Assembly (NCBI GenBank): GCA_022575985.1 | Contig: JAKSXM010000040.1 | Span: 15,642,001-15,706,000 of the forward strand | DNA: 64,000 nt | Reading direction: 5' to 3' | From: Anagrus nilaparvatae | Lineage: Eukaryota > Arthropoda > Insecta > Hymenoptera > Mymaridae | In this document: positions 37,373 through 50,434 of the stretch, in pieces | How positions within the stretch are numbered: the stretch's first letter is position 1 | Layout: each line of letters opens with the position of its first letter | Position numbers and translations under genes: made by a program | The notes under the pieces: generated by a model | The model's database searches: none | Told to the model about the DNA's origin: nothing | Seen by the model: the letters and a program-made list of their open reading frames with translations, nothing else

Positions 37373-39532
37373 AATATACTATTTTTCTTTTTACTAATAG
37401 TATTAATATAATTTTTTTTTTTTATGAATTCAATAGCGCAACAATTAAAAGCACCATCCACTGTTTTGTCAGCTACTAATAATAAGCAAAATGCATCAGT
37501 AAAACTTCCAAAAACCCATATAGTTACTAAATTTCCAAGTAAGATTAATAAAAATTATGCTTTTAGGAAAATAAAATCTATATAAATTAAAAATAATATT
37601 TTAAAAATATAGCAGGTACCATACCAAAAATTAAAACTAGAAGTGAAAATCCAATCTTGGAAATGAATGATGATATTAACGAAAATGAAATGTTGATATG
37701 TAATACGTTACCAACTGTAACAAATACTCTGACAAACTCTAAAATTCAATGTGAGTGATTATTTTTTTTATTTACTTTTCTATTAGTAGCTTAAATAAAA
37801 ATTATTTATTTTTTTTAAATATACAACACTAGCTCATCATCGAGATACAATTGACAATAATAAAAGTCCAATGGCATCTACATCATTATCAAAAGCAACA
37901 AAGCCTATTTCAATGATTGAAAGTAAGATTCAATTATGTTTATTTATAAGATAATTTAAGTAAAACAATTTTCTTTTTAATTCAGGAAATATAAGTGACT
38001 CTGAGGAAGAAGAAAGTGACTAAGAAGTTAACACTGATGTCAGTGTTTACGAACTTCTAAATATTCGTAAAAAATTTGAGGGTAAAATGTTGAGAAAACT
38101 TAACGATATTTCACAGTCAGGGGATAGGCAAGCTGATTCCTTAAAGGAAATCCAAAATTTGTTAGAAAACTTTAACAAACTTCTCCACCCATGATTTGTG
38201 CAGCTGCAGTAACTGATTAGAAAAATTTTTTAAATAATTATTAATTTTAAGAAAATAAATAAAATATATCTATCTATCAATTTGATGCTAGGACTTATGC
38301 ATTATTTATTAACGAATGCATTATGTGCTAAACCAATTTTTTATTTAAATTATATAATATGCAAACTATTTTTGTATTTAAATTATAGATTAATAAACAA
38401 TTTCTTTTTAACTTAGAATTTTTTTGTTATTATTTGAGATATTGTAAAAAAAACTTAATTATTATCATAATGTTCATAGTTGTTTTTGTACATTGCGAAA
38501 TTGCAAATAAATTGTATAACCTCACTTTATTGTAAAAAGTTGTATTCTGCTGATGTTGAAAATATTAGTAAAGTTTTAAAAATCTGTTTCTAAGTGAATT
38601 TATTTTCAAAAATGACAAACTATAAAACTAAAGAAGCCAGACAAAATAATTTATTAATATACTTAATGTACTAGAATCCCAATTTTGCCCAGGGCTTAAC
38701 GAACCCATCAGAAACTATAGATACATGGAATGCAATTTCTGTACGTCTAAATTCAATGGGTCCAGCAATAAAATCCCCAAAAGAATGGATATTGGTAAAA
38801 ATAAGAATTTATAAATAAAGATATGTATATTTTTTAAATTATACTTATAAATCATGTTTTAATTGAATAGTTTTGGAAAACATTAACAACTTTGGCGAAT
38901 AATGCAAAAAAAAACTCTGTAAAAGAGTATAAAACAACTGGAAAAATTGATAATTCTAAAAATCTCTCCGACACAGAGGATAAAATATATGGTTTATTAT
39001 ATCGTTCTTTATGTTCAAATAAGTGGGCTTGTTCTACGGGATTAAAAGCTCCTGCTCTACAATTACCTTATTCTGACTACTTAAATTACTCATTGTATTA
39101 ATTAATCTTCTGTGGTCTGATGTGATCAAAACTGCTCCAAGTTACAATATTTTAAAAATCTTTCTACTCCCATTGAAAACTTGGGATAATTTTAATAGTT
39201 GTATCCTTCGTTACAGAGTTAATGTGTTCATTTACCATTTTCAGGAGATGTAACCACAGAAGATTAAAATTTATAAATATTATCTTGATATATATTAATA
39301 ATTTTTTCCAGTGACAAGTTTTTAATGATCAAATCTCAAAAAATAGAACAAAAATATCCTAAAAACCTGAGCGGAGTGGAAAATACAAAAAATAAAGATG
39401 AATTAAAAAATTTAGTCATTCAAGAAATCAAATATTATAAAATACTTAGTATAAAACTAATAAAAATAAGAAATGAACATCGAGAAAAGGAAGCTTATTT
39501 AAATAAAATCAAGAAAGTTTTAGTTAGCATAT

Positions 39533-40326
39533 TGTTACGTATCCTGAGGTTTTATCCAAGGGATACGTAAATATAAATAATTATGAATATATGAAATATA
39601 AGTTTATCCTGGGGATATTGACTGCCCCAGGTATTTTATATAGTAAGTTGGTATGGTTATTATTTGGTTGGTTTATAGTTGATGTATTTGTAGATGAGTT
39701 CGGGTTCGATCTAAGCTGGATGAACCTAACCTGAGGCTAAGTTCTTAATTACAGAAGGAATTGTCACTTACACAATAATAACTGATAACTGATTTGATAT
39801 ATAACTTTCACTTTATTGATTATAAGTAAATATAATAAAACTGTTTAAGTCTTAAAGTCAAGTAATTAAAGGTAGAACTGTAATAGAGTGGTAAAACTCT
39901 AAACGAAGGATAGTATTCTAATGAATGGTGGTACTCTAATAAGTGGTGGTACTCTAATAAGTATTTTGGGCGCCTGAAGGGCAATATATAATCTAATGTG
40001 AATCTGCCCATACTGCGAGATTTTGGGGGAGACGTCCAATACAAAAAAGCGTCGGTCTCGTCACGTCCAATTAGCGAAGGCGTCCCTAATTATTACTAAG
40101 AATCGCGAGGTGGGATTTATGCAGTTTATAACGCCTATAAATCCCTACTAATTTATGTCATAGCTGACTTTTGTCCCGCGCTATTGTGCTAGGTCAGCAT
40201 CAGCGGAAATGCATCTGCGGGTTCCTATATCGTCTGGGAACGTTAATATGAATATCGGATGTAGGTTTAATATTTATATATATATCGGATGTTAGGCATA
40301 TCAATTTTGACCTACCATACATAACA
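39533..40326 (-). repeat. 3' LTR (794 bp) of the large element
   Basis: Direct copy of 58488-59281 with about two substitutions, one near the right end (CATAACA in place of CGTAACA). Unlike the AT-rich surroundings it has moderately GC-rich patches. A short 74-codon frame in each LTR is the same sequence twice and not a gene. Confidence 0.93.
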
Positions 40327-40342
40327 TCTCCCTCCGTTCATT
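40327..40342 (-). promoter_or_regulatory. Polypurine tract of the large element
   Basis: Immediately inside the left LTR the minus strand reads AATGAACGGAGGGAGA before TGTTA, as expected for the tract that primes plus-strand DNA synthesis. It fixes the element's orientation. Confidence 0.85.
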
Positions 40343-41049
40343 CCAATCGTCCCGATTGGGTCAGGTGGGGGAGATGGGGCTGAAGGCAGGGTTTCAAGGG
40401 GGTGGTAAATTCTAGAATTTTCTGTCCATAGTCAATGTCAAAACATAATTATATAATATAAGTACATAAAATAAAATTTTTGATTATTATAGTGATGCTA
40501 TATAATTTTAAGATATATGTTTTACATAAAATTAAAATTTTTGATTATAATAATTATTTTATATAATATTAAGAAATAAGTTTTATGATTATACATAATA
40601 TATAAATTGTAAAAATGTTTAGTAAACTAAAAAAAATTATAAGTATAAAAAAAAATTTTTAAATTTTTAGATCTATACAAAATATTAAGAAATTATTAGT
40701 TAAAATATATGATAAGTAATATAATAAATTTTTGGATTCTTCAAAACGAAATCTTATGGAAGGTGCCAGTTAGTTACTTGGATTCATCTTCTTTGTAATG
40801 ATCAAGTTGTTAATTTTGTTGCTGGATTTTTCTAAGTTGGAGTTATCTGAAATCAATCTAGAGAAATTAGTTTCAAAAACCCCGAGACATTATATACCCA
40901 AAACTTCGAAATAATAAAAAATAAAGATTTAGAAAATTGTTATGATTTTAGGGTTAAAATTTTGCTTTTACGAGGTTAGTTTTGGTTTAAAAAAATGTAG
41001 AAATTCATATTGGTTTGCTTTTCATTATAAAAAAAAACGATTGGAATTT

Positions 41050-41990
41050 AAATTTTTAAAACTACATAATTTCTAGATTTTTGGCCTAGAATTTTGTTAA
41101 TTTTCGTAAAATTAAATAGTGTTAAAAACAACAATATCTTTAAGTTATTGATTTAATATTGCTTTTACATCATGAAATTATCAGTTGATAGGAAAACAAG
41201 AATAAATTAACTCTTAAATTATAAAAATTCAGCAATTTTTATGATTTTTAAGTTAAATTTTATAATTTATAGGGTTAAAAATAACAAAAAAAATTTTTTT
41301 GAAATATGAATTTATTAATTAAGAAAAATTTTGAATTGATTTTTAAAATCATACAATTTCAGCAAATTTTATGAATTTTAAGTGAAATATTATAGTTTAA
41401 AGGATTAAAATTGATAAATTTTATAAAATTTTTGTATAATTCAATTTATAAAATGCGAATTTATCAGATGATAAGAAAAAAAATATTGAATTAATTTAAT
41501 AAAAATCATACAATTTTAGCAAATTTTATGGTTTTTGAATAAAATATTATAATTTAAAGCGTTAAAAAAAAAAAATTTTATAAAATTTTAGTATAATTTA
41601 ATTTATAAAACAAGAAATTATTGAAAATATTGGAAAAAATCATACCATTTCGGTAAACTTTATGATTTTTGAATGATTAATTACAATTTAAAGGGTTAAA
41701 AGTGATAAATTTTATAAAATTTTGATATATCGATATAATTTAATTTATAAAACAAGAATTTATTGAAAATATTGGAAAAAAATCATACAATTTCGGTAAA
41801 TTTTATGATTTTTGAATGATTCTATAATAATTTAAAGGGTTAAAGTTATAAATTTTATAAAATTTTAGTGTAATTTAGTTTACAAAATAAGAATTTATTG
41901 AAATTATTGGAAAAAAAATCATACAATTTCTGTAAATTTTATGATTTCTGGATGAATAATTACAATTTAAAGTTAAAAGTTGATGTGTGT
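41050..41990. repeat. Degenerate tandem array, about 135-158-bp period
   Basis: The phrase AATCATACAATTT followed by GTAAATTTTATGATTT recurs at about 41349, 41507, 41641, 41784 and 41920, with an earlier weaker copy near 41225. Units also share TTTAAAGGGTTAAAA and AATTTATTGAAA. It belongs to the non-coding 3' region of the large element. Confidence 0.75.
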
Positions 41991-42224
41991 GTTATATTTA
42001 AGTTATTAAAGTGTTTTAATTATAAATTATGGAAAAACAGGTAAGATTTTGTTATTATTTTATTTTTATCAATTAGTTTTAGTTCAATTTATTGTTTTAA
42101 TATAAAATTTATAGTTATTTTGTGTCGGAGCGATAGTTAGGTTATGTTTTTATTATGTTCGATTTTACTTGTGTTAGTGAATGTCTGTGATGAATGTCGG
42201 TATAGTAGTAAATAAGTATATATG

Positions 42225-42915
42225 TTATCGTAAATTTTCGTTTTGTACTTTTAAATATTGTGAAGAGTGAGCAATTTGTGGGGAATGAGCCTTTTTTTTA
42301 TATGTTAAGATAAAATTTTGGTTTTATATTTTTAAATATTGTGGGGAATGAGCATTTTTTTATATATTATGATAATATTTTGGTTTTATATTTTTAAGTA
42401 TTGTGGGGAATGAGTAATTTGTGGGGAATGAGCCTTTTTTTGTATGTTATGATAAAATTTTGGTTTTATATTTTTAAATATTGTGGGGAATGAGCAATTT
42501 GTGGGGAATGAGCCTTTTTTTTTTGTATGTTATGATAAAATTTTGGTTTTATATTTTTAAGTATTGTGGGGAATGAGCAATTTGTGGGGAATGAGCATTT
42601 TTTTATATGTTAAGATAAAATTTTGGTTTTATATTTTTAAATATTGTGGGGAATGAGCAATTTGTGGGGAATGAGCCTTTTTTTTGTATGTTATGATAAA
42701 ATTTTGGTTTTATATTTTTAAGTATTGTGGGGAATGAGCAATTTGTGGGGAATGAGCATTTTTTTATATGTTAAGATAAAATTTTGGTTTTATATTTTTA
42801 AATATTGTGGGGAATGAGCAATTTGTGGGGAATGAGCCTTTTTTTTGTATGTTATGATAAAATTTTGGTTTTATATTTTTAAGTATTGTGGGGGATGAGT
42901 AATTTGTGGGGAATT
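42225..42915. repeat. Minisatellite, about 80-bp unit, eight copies
   Basis: Each unit has GTGGGGAATGAGCAATTT, GTGGGGAATGAGC with a T-run, and GATAAAATTTTGGTTTTATA. The shared GAGCAATTTGTGGGG occurs at about 42269, 42412, 42494, 42577, 42656, 42737, 42817 and 42897. The copies are very similar, so the array is young or homogenised. Confidence 0.9.
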
Positions 42916-43710
42916 CGGTTGGATTGGATATTTAATTTACGTATTTTTTGAATTTGGGGTTCGGATTGGATTTTTAATTTATATATTTTTTTGAATTTGG
43001 GGTTCGGATTGGATATTTAATTTATGCATTTTTTGAATTTGGGGTTCGGATTAGATATTTAATTTATGTATTTTTTTTGAATTTGGGGTTCGGATTAGAT
43101 TTTTACTTTATATATTTTTTTTTTAAAATTGGGGTTCGGATTTGATATTTAATTTATCTATTTTTTGAATTTGGGGTTCGGGTTAGATTTTTAATTTATA
43201 TATTTTTTGAATTTGGGGTTCTGATCGGATATTTAATTTATGCATTTTTTGAATTTGGGGTTCGGATTAGATATTTAATTTATGTATTTTTTTGAATTTG
43301 GGGTTCGGATTAGATTTTTACTTTATATATTTTTTTTTTTTTTTTTTAATTGGGGTTCGGATTTGATATTTAATTTATCTATTTTTTGAATTTGGGGTTC
43401 GGATTGGATTTTTAATTTATATATTTTTTTGAATTTGGGGTTCTGATCGGATATTTAATTTATGTATTTTTTTGAAATTTGGGTTTCGGATTGGATTTTT
43501 AATATATGTATTTTTTTGAAATTTGGGTTTCGGATTGGATATTTAATTTATATATTTTTTTTTTGAATTTGGGTTTAGGATTGGATATTTAATTTATATA
43601 TTTATTTTTTTGAATTTGGGTTTAGGATTGGATATTTAATTATATTTTTTTGAATTTGGGTTTAGGATTTGATATTTAATTTATATATATTTTTGAATTT
43701 GGGTTTAGGA
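42913..43710. repeat. Minisatellite, about 43-47-bp unit, about 18 copies
   Basis: Unit core is GAATTTGGGGTTCGGATT followed by GGATATTTAATTTAT and a T-run of variable length. GGGTTTAGGATT variants take over at the right end. The array directly abuts the 80-bp minisatellite. Confidence 0.9.
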
Positions 43711-45455
43711 TTATGAGGTATATTATGAATATGAGGTATATTTACAATGTTGCCATATAATGAACGCGTGAGTGAGAAGAAAAATGAAATTAATATTTTT
43801 ATTATTCGTTATGTGTTGAGTATTGTTTCCCTCCTTTTCTCCTCTTTCTCTTTATTTTTTTTTGTACGTAAATATTTATTTTTAAATTTATTTATTTATT
43901 TAAATTTTGCATTGAGAAAGTCAAATGGAGCAAGAAAAACAGAGATATGAAATTATTAAGACAATAAAAAATAAAAAATTTTTAAACAATAGTTTTCATA
44001 ATATTTATAAACAGGTGTATGCCTGATACCGGAATGACAAAAAGGTTGTTTGAAAAAAATTTTGCAAAACCTTATGATATTTACAAATCGTAGGAGAAAG
44101 AGAGAGGCCAATTTAATAAAATTTGATTAATTTGTTATAGAAAAAAAACTTTCCTGCAATTTTCATATACCCAAGTTGAGTGTCGATTTGATATACGCAA
44201 ATATGTGGCTTGTCTCAGATTAAGGAACGCTATACAGCCTTGGTGAGTTAGTTAATAACAGCACCAGTTTAGAAAAGCTCTGTTTTCTTTTGATATCGGC
44301 TTCAGGAAACTAGGATAGAGTTAATTGGTGTTATAATTAGTCGGTTATACAGCTTCTCGTCTGGTTTATAAGCTCTCAGAAGCATTTTTTTTTTTTTTGT
44401 TCATACATTCTGGATTGCCAATTTTTTTGCATATATATTATTATTTAATAATATTTCCATTAATCATTCTTAGAGTACAAGCGATTTTCATAGTTGAGAA
44501 CATTGCTCGTCTATGAGAATTATGTATTAATTTATACAGTAATGCACATTTAATTTTGCGTTTCTTTGAAGTTGAAGTGAGATCTTGGTTGGGCAAAAAA
44601 AAAAATGAATGTTGCAGTAGTATTGTAATAAAAATTATATATGTGTTAATAAGTTGGTTATCCCCTCTTTCACTCCATGTGATTTAGTATAATTTATAAA
44701 GTGCAATTATGCAGTCTTTAAGATCAGCTGTTTTGATAATCTTATGTCATTTCAGTCTCAAGGGCAAAACCGCATACAAACAAAGATTATAAAAATTTTA
44801 TCTCTATAATTATGAATGTGATTCACGTCTCTGGTTGTCCGGCAAAATTTCTCTCTCTCAATTTTTCTTTAGTTATTTATTTTTTTTTTTTTTGAAAATT
44901 TTTGTTATTAATTTTTGTGCTAAGGAGAAAAGAGAAAAAAATACACACAAATGTATATGTATGATGGTAATTTAGTAGTAGTTTTATTTTTTTTTTTATA
45001 TCGTTGATTTTTAATTTAACTTCATAATCTAAGAATTCCAAGGATTGTATAAGGATATTTGTGCAAACTTAATTTATGTAAATACATATATAAAGAAAAA
45101 CTCTATAAAATACTTATTTAATCCGGTTGTCAGGGGTGGTCTTTTTTTTTTTGTAAATTTTTTTTTATAAAGGCACGGTAAAAGATTACGTATTTGTTAA
45201 ATCCAAAGTAATTTATGTTAGGATATATTTAGATTATGTTTATGATTAGTTGATTAAGTGATAATTGTAAGCTAATAATAGTTATGTATTAGGTATGTAT
45301 ATAGTAGATTTATAGTAAATATGAATATATTGGTTAGTATAAGAAATTACAATTATATATATGGGTAAAAATAATTATCAAAGATCATAATCTGAATATA
45401 GTTGTGAACCTAAAATTTTTTTTTTTTTTATATTTAAAAGATTTTTATAGAATTT
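43711..45455. other. Non-coding interior of the large element
   Basis: AT-rich sequence without RT, RNase H or integrase motifs on either strand. A 67-codon frame at 43747 is low-complexity and not supported as a gene. Confidence 0.45.
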
Positions 45456-45914
45456 TGTTATGCGCCAACGCCCAATATTTCGTAATTACTTTTAAATGAA
45501 TGTTCTAAATTATTTTATAAGATTTCAAAATTTGTAATTTTATTATTTAAGCAGTTTTGTTAATTATGTCAAATACCTCAGTTTTATCAGCAAATATTTT
45601 TATAAATTAATAAGAATTACCAAATGTCGCAAACATATTTGTCAATATTATAAATAAATTGTCCTCATTAGATTAAATATAAAAGGATGTAAAAATTATA
45701 AGTCAGCTCAGTTCGCTTTTTAAAATTAATCTGTAAAGTCAGTTTCAGTTAATAAAATTATTTTGTTTAAATTCGGAATTTAAGTGTTCATTATTTGATC
45801 TCCAATACTAAATGAGTAAGTAAATTAATTTAATTTTTATCTAATTTATCAATCATAACCACTAGATCATATCCTAACTAATAATAAATAAACTATGATT
45901 TTATTATCATAACA
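45456..45914 (+). repeat. 5' LTR (459 bp) of the nested element
   Basis: TG...CA ends with a 7-bp inverted terminus (TGTTATG/CATAACA). TATAAAAGGATG at about 45679 with TCAGCTCAGTTC some 25 nt downstream looks like a TATA box and start region. Confidence 0.95.
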
Positions 45915-45935
45915 ATTGGTTCCAATACCGGTTTT
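45915..45935 (+). promoter_or_regulatory. Probable primer binding site region
   Basis: ATTGGTTCCAATACCGG follows the 5' LTR directly. The TGG start fits a tRNA CCA end, but I cannot match the rest to a particular tRNA, so the primer is unknown. Confidence 0.4.
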
Positions 45936-46093
45936 CTTTTATTTAATCTTAGAAAATCAGAATCGAACTTAGGATTTTTTTTTTTAAAGGCCAGATATAT
46001 TATAATTATAAATTTTTTTTTTTCTCTCTCTTTTTTCATTAAACTTTGAACCCAATTTTATTTTTAATTTTTGCAAATTAATAGTTTATTAAA

Positions 46094-46390
46094 ATGGAAA
46101 CAAATAAAATTGTAAAAAATAAATCAAATAAAATTAATCCAAAAGATACAAAATTTTGTTTATTTTGTGACAAAGTTAACCATGAAATTCATTTATGCAG
46201 AAATTTTCATGCTCATAAAATGAAAACAGCTTCAAGTCTTATTGAATACAATATAATTACTAATAACGAAGAATTTTTCAAAAAAGATCACAAAAATTAT
46301 GCATTTAAATGTTATTTTTGTAAACAATGTGGTCATAAAATAGAATATTGTTTCTTTTTAAAAAATAAAATTATGAAAAATATTTTTTAA
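46094..46390 (+). CDS. Two-zinc-knuckle protein of the nested element, 98 residues
   Basis: The frame opens at an ATG 180 bp downstream of the 5' LTR. Two perfect CX2CX4HX4C knuckles are present: CLFCDKVNHEIHLC at residues 23-36 and CYFCKQCGHKIEYC at about 75-88. A basic linker (FHAHKM...) and a Lys/Asn-rich N-terminus surround them. Such knuckles define retroviral-type nucleocapsid domains that bind RNA. There is no capsid or matrix region, so this is a stand-alone nucleocapsid-like protein, possibly for packaging its own RNA into another element's particles. Both knuckles are intact, consistent with retained function. The frame ends at TAA 46388, and downstream sequence shows no continuation. 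Confidence 0.8.
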   Translation: METNKIVKNKSNKINPKDTKFCLFCDKVNHEIHLCRNFHAHKMKTASSLIEYNIITNNEEFFKKDHKNYAFKCYFCKQCGHKIEYCFFLKNKIMKNIF

Positions 46391-46833
46391 AAACTAAAAT
46401 GTAATAAAAATTGCTTTTGATTCAAAATTTATAGTATTAATATTTCTAATTATTCAAAAAACATAATAATATAAAACATATAACTTTTTTTTATTTTATA
46501 AAATCTTTTTTGCAAAATAATTTGTAACACTAATTTTTTTTTCTCTTCTCATTATAAAAATCATAGAAATAAGAGATGGGTAATTTTACTAATAAAAAAT
46601 AGAATAAGATGGGTTATTGTTAATTTTAATCATCAATTCACTGTTGTTTAATAATTTTATTCATACTTTTTAATTTTTCTTATTTTCTTTATCAAAAAAA
46701 AAATAATTTTTTTTTAATACTGATTTACTCATAAAAAAAAACAATTTTTAAATATATTGGTAGCACTGATTGCACTATTCTCATTTTGTATAGCTAGTTA
46801 AAAATATGCTTTATTTCGCAGTTTTCACAGATA

Positions 46834-46864
<31 letters not shown>

Positions 46865-48415
46865 GCTAAATATTTTTTTTTTAAAAATCATCAAGTATTT
46901 CTTTTGTAAAATTTCTACAGAAAACGAATATTACAATAAAATAATTAAATAAAATAATTTCTATCAAGATATTATAATTTTTTTTTTCTCTTCTTATAAT
47001 CAAAGTTTGATTAAAAATGAACTTACATAACATGTATTCCTATATTCTTTACATCAGCATAAAATAAGTAATGAAATATGGCTTAAAAGTTTTTACAAGT
47101 CAAATTAAAAAAAAAAAAAAAACATAAACATTGAATAATTTAAGTATATCGTGGATTGGTTGGTAAGTTAATAATTTTGAATGAATGAAAATAATAAATA
47201 ATGAAAATATATATGAAATGAATGATAATTGAAACAAAACTATAAATACAACCTATGAAACTTATGAATAACGAAAAAATAAATATTATCGAGTAGCTAG
47301 ATGGAGAAACCAAATAGTTTCATAATTCCCGCCTTTTAAAGTGGATGCAATTTTTTTTTCTTAATAAAAAAAAAAACATCGTGTGATAGTATTTCAAATT
47401 CGGCTATAGCTACGGATTTCTTAGGATGGCCACCCAAGGAAAAAGTAGAGAGGACCAGCTTGATATCACTAGACGCACCAAAACAAAAACAAATATTAAT
47501 ACAAGCTACTAAAGTTTTCAGGTTGCTAATAAAATACCGAAAACGCATACACGCGTACAATGTATTTACAATGATAATATAATTAATGATATAAGTATAC
47601 ATAACACATAAAAATGTAATAAAAAATGAAAATATGAGAAGTTGCAGTATAGAAAAAGATAAAAATATACGAAGTATGAAAATGAATTCTATGATAGTAT
47701 TAAAAACGATGAAATAAACATTTACACTAGTACTAGTATACACGATACACAAAACGTAATAAAAAATGAAAATATGAGAAGTTGCAGTATAGAAAAAGAT
47801 GTTAGAGTAAATAATATTAATGATGATGATAAGAATAAGATATAATTGTTGATAATTTATTACAATAAGCCGCGCATACATAAAGCCACGCATATACATA
47901 AGCCGTGCACACAAATAATTTTTAATGAATTACTATGAATGAATTATTAGTTAATAAGTAAGAGAAATTTTGTTAAACAGTTAGTGAAAGTAACTGATAC
48001 ATAATTTGCAATTGATGAATTTTTTTTTAAGGTTATAGTGACAGTAACTGAAAGAATTTGAATCAATTATAGTCTTTGAATGTTAGACATTCCACGATAT
48101 CACTTATTGCATACACATACAAAATCTAATAATGATTTTCTTTTAATCATACATTTAAATAAATCTTTGTGTTCCTAAAAACAAAAAGTTTAATTTTCTT
48201 CAATAAAATAGTACAATAATTTAGTCTTATCAAAAATAAAAAAAATATAAAATGTTATTATTTAATGCAATTATTTGCTAATCTAATTATTATTTAGTCA
48301 GCAAACTATTTTAAAACTACATCAATAAATTTTTATTTGTGAAATAAAGCATATTCAGCAAAAATTTTATGAATTATAAAATACTAATGACAATTTCTTA
48401 TGTTTCAGGTGATAG

Positions 48416-48458
<43 letters not shown>

Positions 48459-50434
48459 ATAAATTACATAATAATCACTTAAGCCTTATTTTCTGTTAAT
48501 TTAGAAACATTACCAATTCAAAATTCACCAATGTTAAGGTTTCAGGCAACTTTATTCAAGATAATCATATTTATTATTGATTGAAATACTAATTTTTTTT
48601 TACATATAAGTATAAATATTACTTTTAGACTTAATTAAGACAAAAATAAATACAAAAAACGAAAATGGATATTTAAATCCAAACAATATTTAAAAAAAAA
48701 AAAAACAATCTATTAACACAAAAATTATTATTTCAAACAATAAATTTTAATTTACACTAGTTTTAAATATTGTTTAAGCATATATATATGGGTTATTATT
48801 TCATAAGTAATTTATACTCTTGCTTACTAATGCAATGAATGATTCATATTCTTAAGAAACAAATATAAATAAAATGAAATTAAATATTTAACAAACAGAT
48901 AACTCGCTACTAATAGCTACCAGAAAATATTTTAGTAATTTCACTTACAAAATTAAGACAAATATATATCCATAATAATAAATTTTTAAATTGTTAATAA
49001 GTTAGTGAAATGATTTCAAAAATTAAGACTTTAATTTCAAGAGCATAAATTTTACATTCAAAACTATTAATGATAAATAAGTATATAATTTTTTTTTTAT
49101 TCTAAATCCATATTTTCCATTCCCCTTCATAAAATTTAGAAATTTTGCAAAAAGCAACACAAAAACATAGTTCCAGAAAACATGCAAAAATCTACAAAAA
49201 TAGAAAATCAAGATAAGTCAATTGGAAAAGAATACCTCAAATGCTTAACTACAGTCAAAACTAATCAGAGTGCACCTGAAAGATACTAGTCAAAGAAGTT
49301 AACATTTGGGATTCACTCAAATTCCTTGATTTATTGAGCACACTCTGCCAAGGCATACACACTAAGAAGATTCGTAGAAAAATGTAAATAAATTTATAAA
49401 TACGTAAATAGGTATGTAAATCATATTGTAAATATGTAATCAAGTGTATTTATATTAAGAAAGACAACGAAAACAAAAAAAAACAAAAAAAAAACTTAAA
49501 AACCAGTTAAAAACCATTTTGTGATAAAAATAGTTATGTATGATAAAAATAGTTATACATTCTGTGATAAAGATAATTAAATAATCTGTGATAAAAATTT
49601 ACGAATCTTTCATCAACACTATCAGATTTCAATCACAATTACTCAAGAATTTTCAAAAAAAAACCAACAATCAAAAATTTTGAGAATATTTTCTTCTCTT
49701 CATCGATTTTCATCAAAAAAAAACTAAAATATAAATAATTTTGTTCTAAAATTCAACACTACATTCAAAACTCAACATAGAATTTATACGAAAATTTCTA
49801 TAAAAGTATCCTAAAAACAAAACAATAAATATCCTGAAAGTTAAAAATTAAAGTCCAATCAACCTAGAATCCTTTAAAATCATATTTCAAAAAAAATAAA
49901 AATACGGAAATTTCATTAATATATAATATTATAATATCAACTATCATTTCACTAAATTATTACTATTGAATAAAGTTCATGAAATAAAATTTCACATAAA
50001 AATTAAATTTATAAAAAAGAACTAAATTTTTTTTCTAACAATAAATAATTTTGCATACTTCAAAAGAAATTAAAACTGCTGAATCGTTCATTGTAATTAA
50101 TAACACGTTATATTTTTATATTAACTAACAAAAACTAAATTTTTAAAATTAAACATAACAAAATCTTTGAAAATAAATTTTTTATTTTTGATTTTCAGAA
50201 ATCAAAATTTGTTCATTACGTTTTCATATAAAAAAAAACTCCACTCACAAACTTGCTGGGGAAGAAGTAAAATGGGTAATTTTACTCAAAATCTTAAAAA
50301 AATTTTTCGTTATGTTTAATTACACCTTAATCTTTAAAATATTGGTAGGGTAAAATATAGTAGTAAGACAAGCTTACAAATTAAATACATATTATACTTT
50401 CTCGCTAACAATAAATTTTAAGTAAATATAAAAA
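46391..50434. other. Non-coding interior of the nested element
   Basis: AT-rich, with a TA microsatellite at 46831-46863, a two-copy direct repeat containing GAGAAGTTGCAGTATAGAAA at about 47637 and 47773, and a poly-A run at 48421-48457. The long hydrophobic minus-strand frame at 47336-47914 spans that repeat and looks like chance. Confidence 0.5.

Larger units (their letters stand above)
34842..38194 (+). pseudogene. Zeste/Myb-like DNA-binding protein, 12 exons, two nonsense codons
   Basis: Exons at 34842-34864, 34943-35144, 35218-35389, 35461-35652, 35771-35869, 35944-36051, 36780-36875, 36980-37114, 37437-37538, 37613-37750, 37833-37922 and 37986-38194. Apart from the first two introns all are phase 1, and every inner exon from 35461 on is a multiple of three. 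Residues about 10-75 (SRITGPQKDKLIVFFENN, WIKLLSELNALEPVTSHHKS) match the zeste/Myb-SANT-like domain found in accessory proteins of PIF/Harbinger elements. The middle is a long Ser/Thr/Pro/Lys-rich linker spread over short exons, and the last exon has an acidic patch and a leucine-rich helix (KMLRKLNDISQSGDRQADSL). A TGA at 35227 right after the DNA-binding domain and a TAA at 38021 interrupt an otherwise open reading of about 520 codons. Alternative splicing or an assembly error could remove them, but recent decay is the simpler reading. Confidence 0.8.

Noticed and set aside
39820..40044. A 74-codon minus-strand frame, also present at 58775-58999.
   Set aside because: It is the same LTR sequence twice and has no protein features. 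It is part of the LTR pair.
42225..43710. A CRISPR-like array.
   Set aside because: Units are contiguous variable minisatellite repeats without unique spacers, in a eukaryotic retrotransposon.
43747..43950. A 67-codon frame after the minisatellite, considered as a pol remnant.
   Set aside because: Low-complexity Phe/Ser/Leu sequence on the strand opposite to the element, with no RT or integrase motif.
47336..47914. A 192-codon minus-strand frame with many hydrophobic residues inside the nested LTR element.
   Set aside because: It lies antisense to the element, spans a direct DNA repeat, and is Ile/Phe/Tyr-dominated as expected from AT-rich DNA. No domain pattern.
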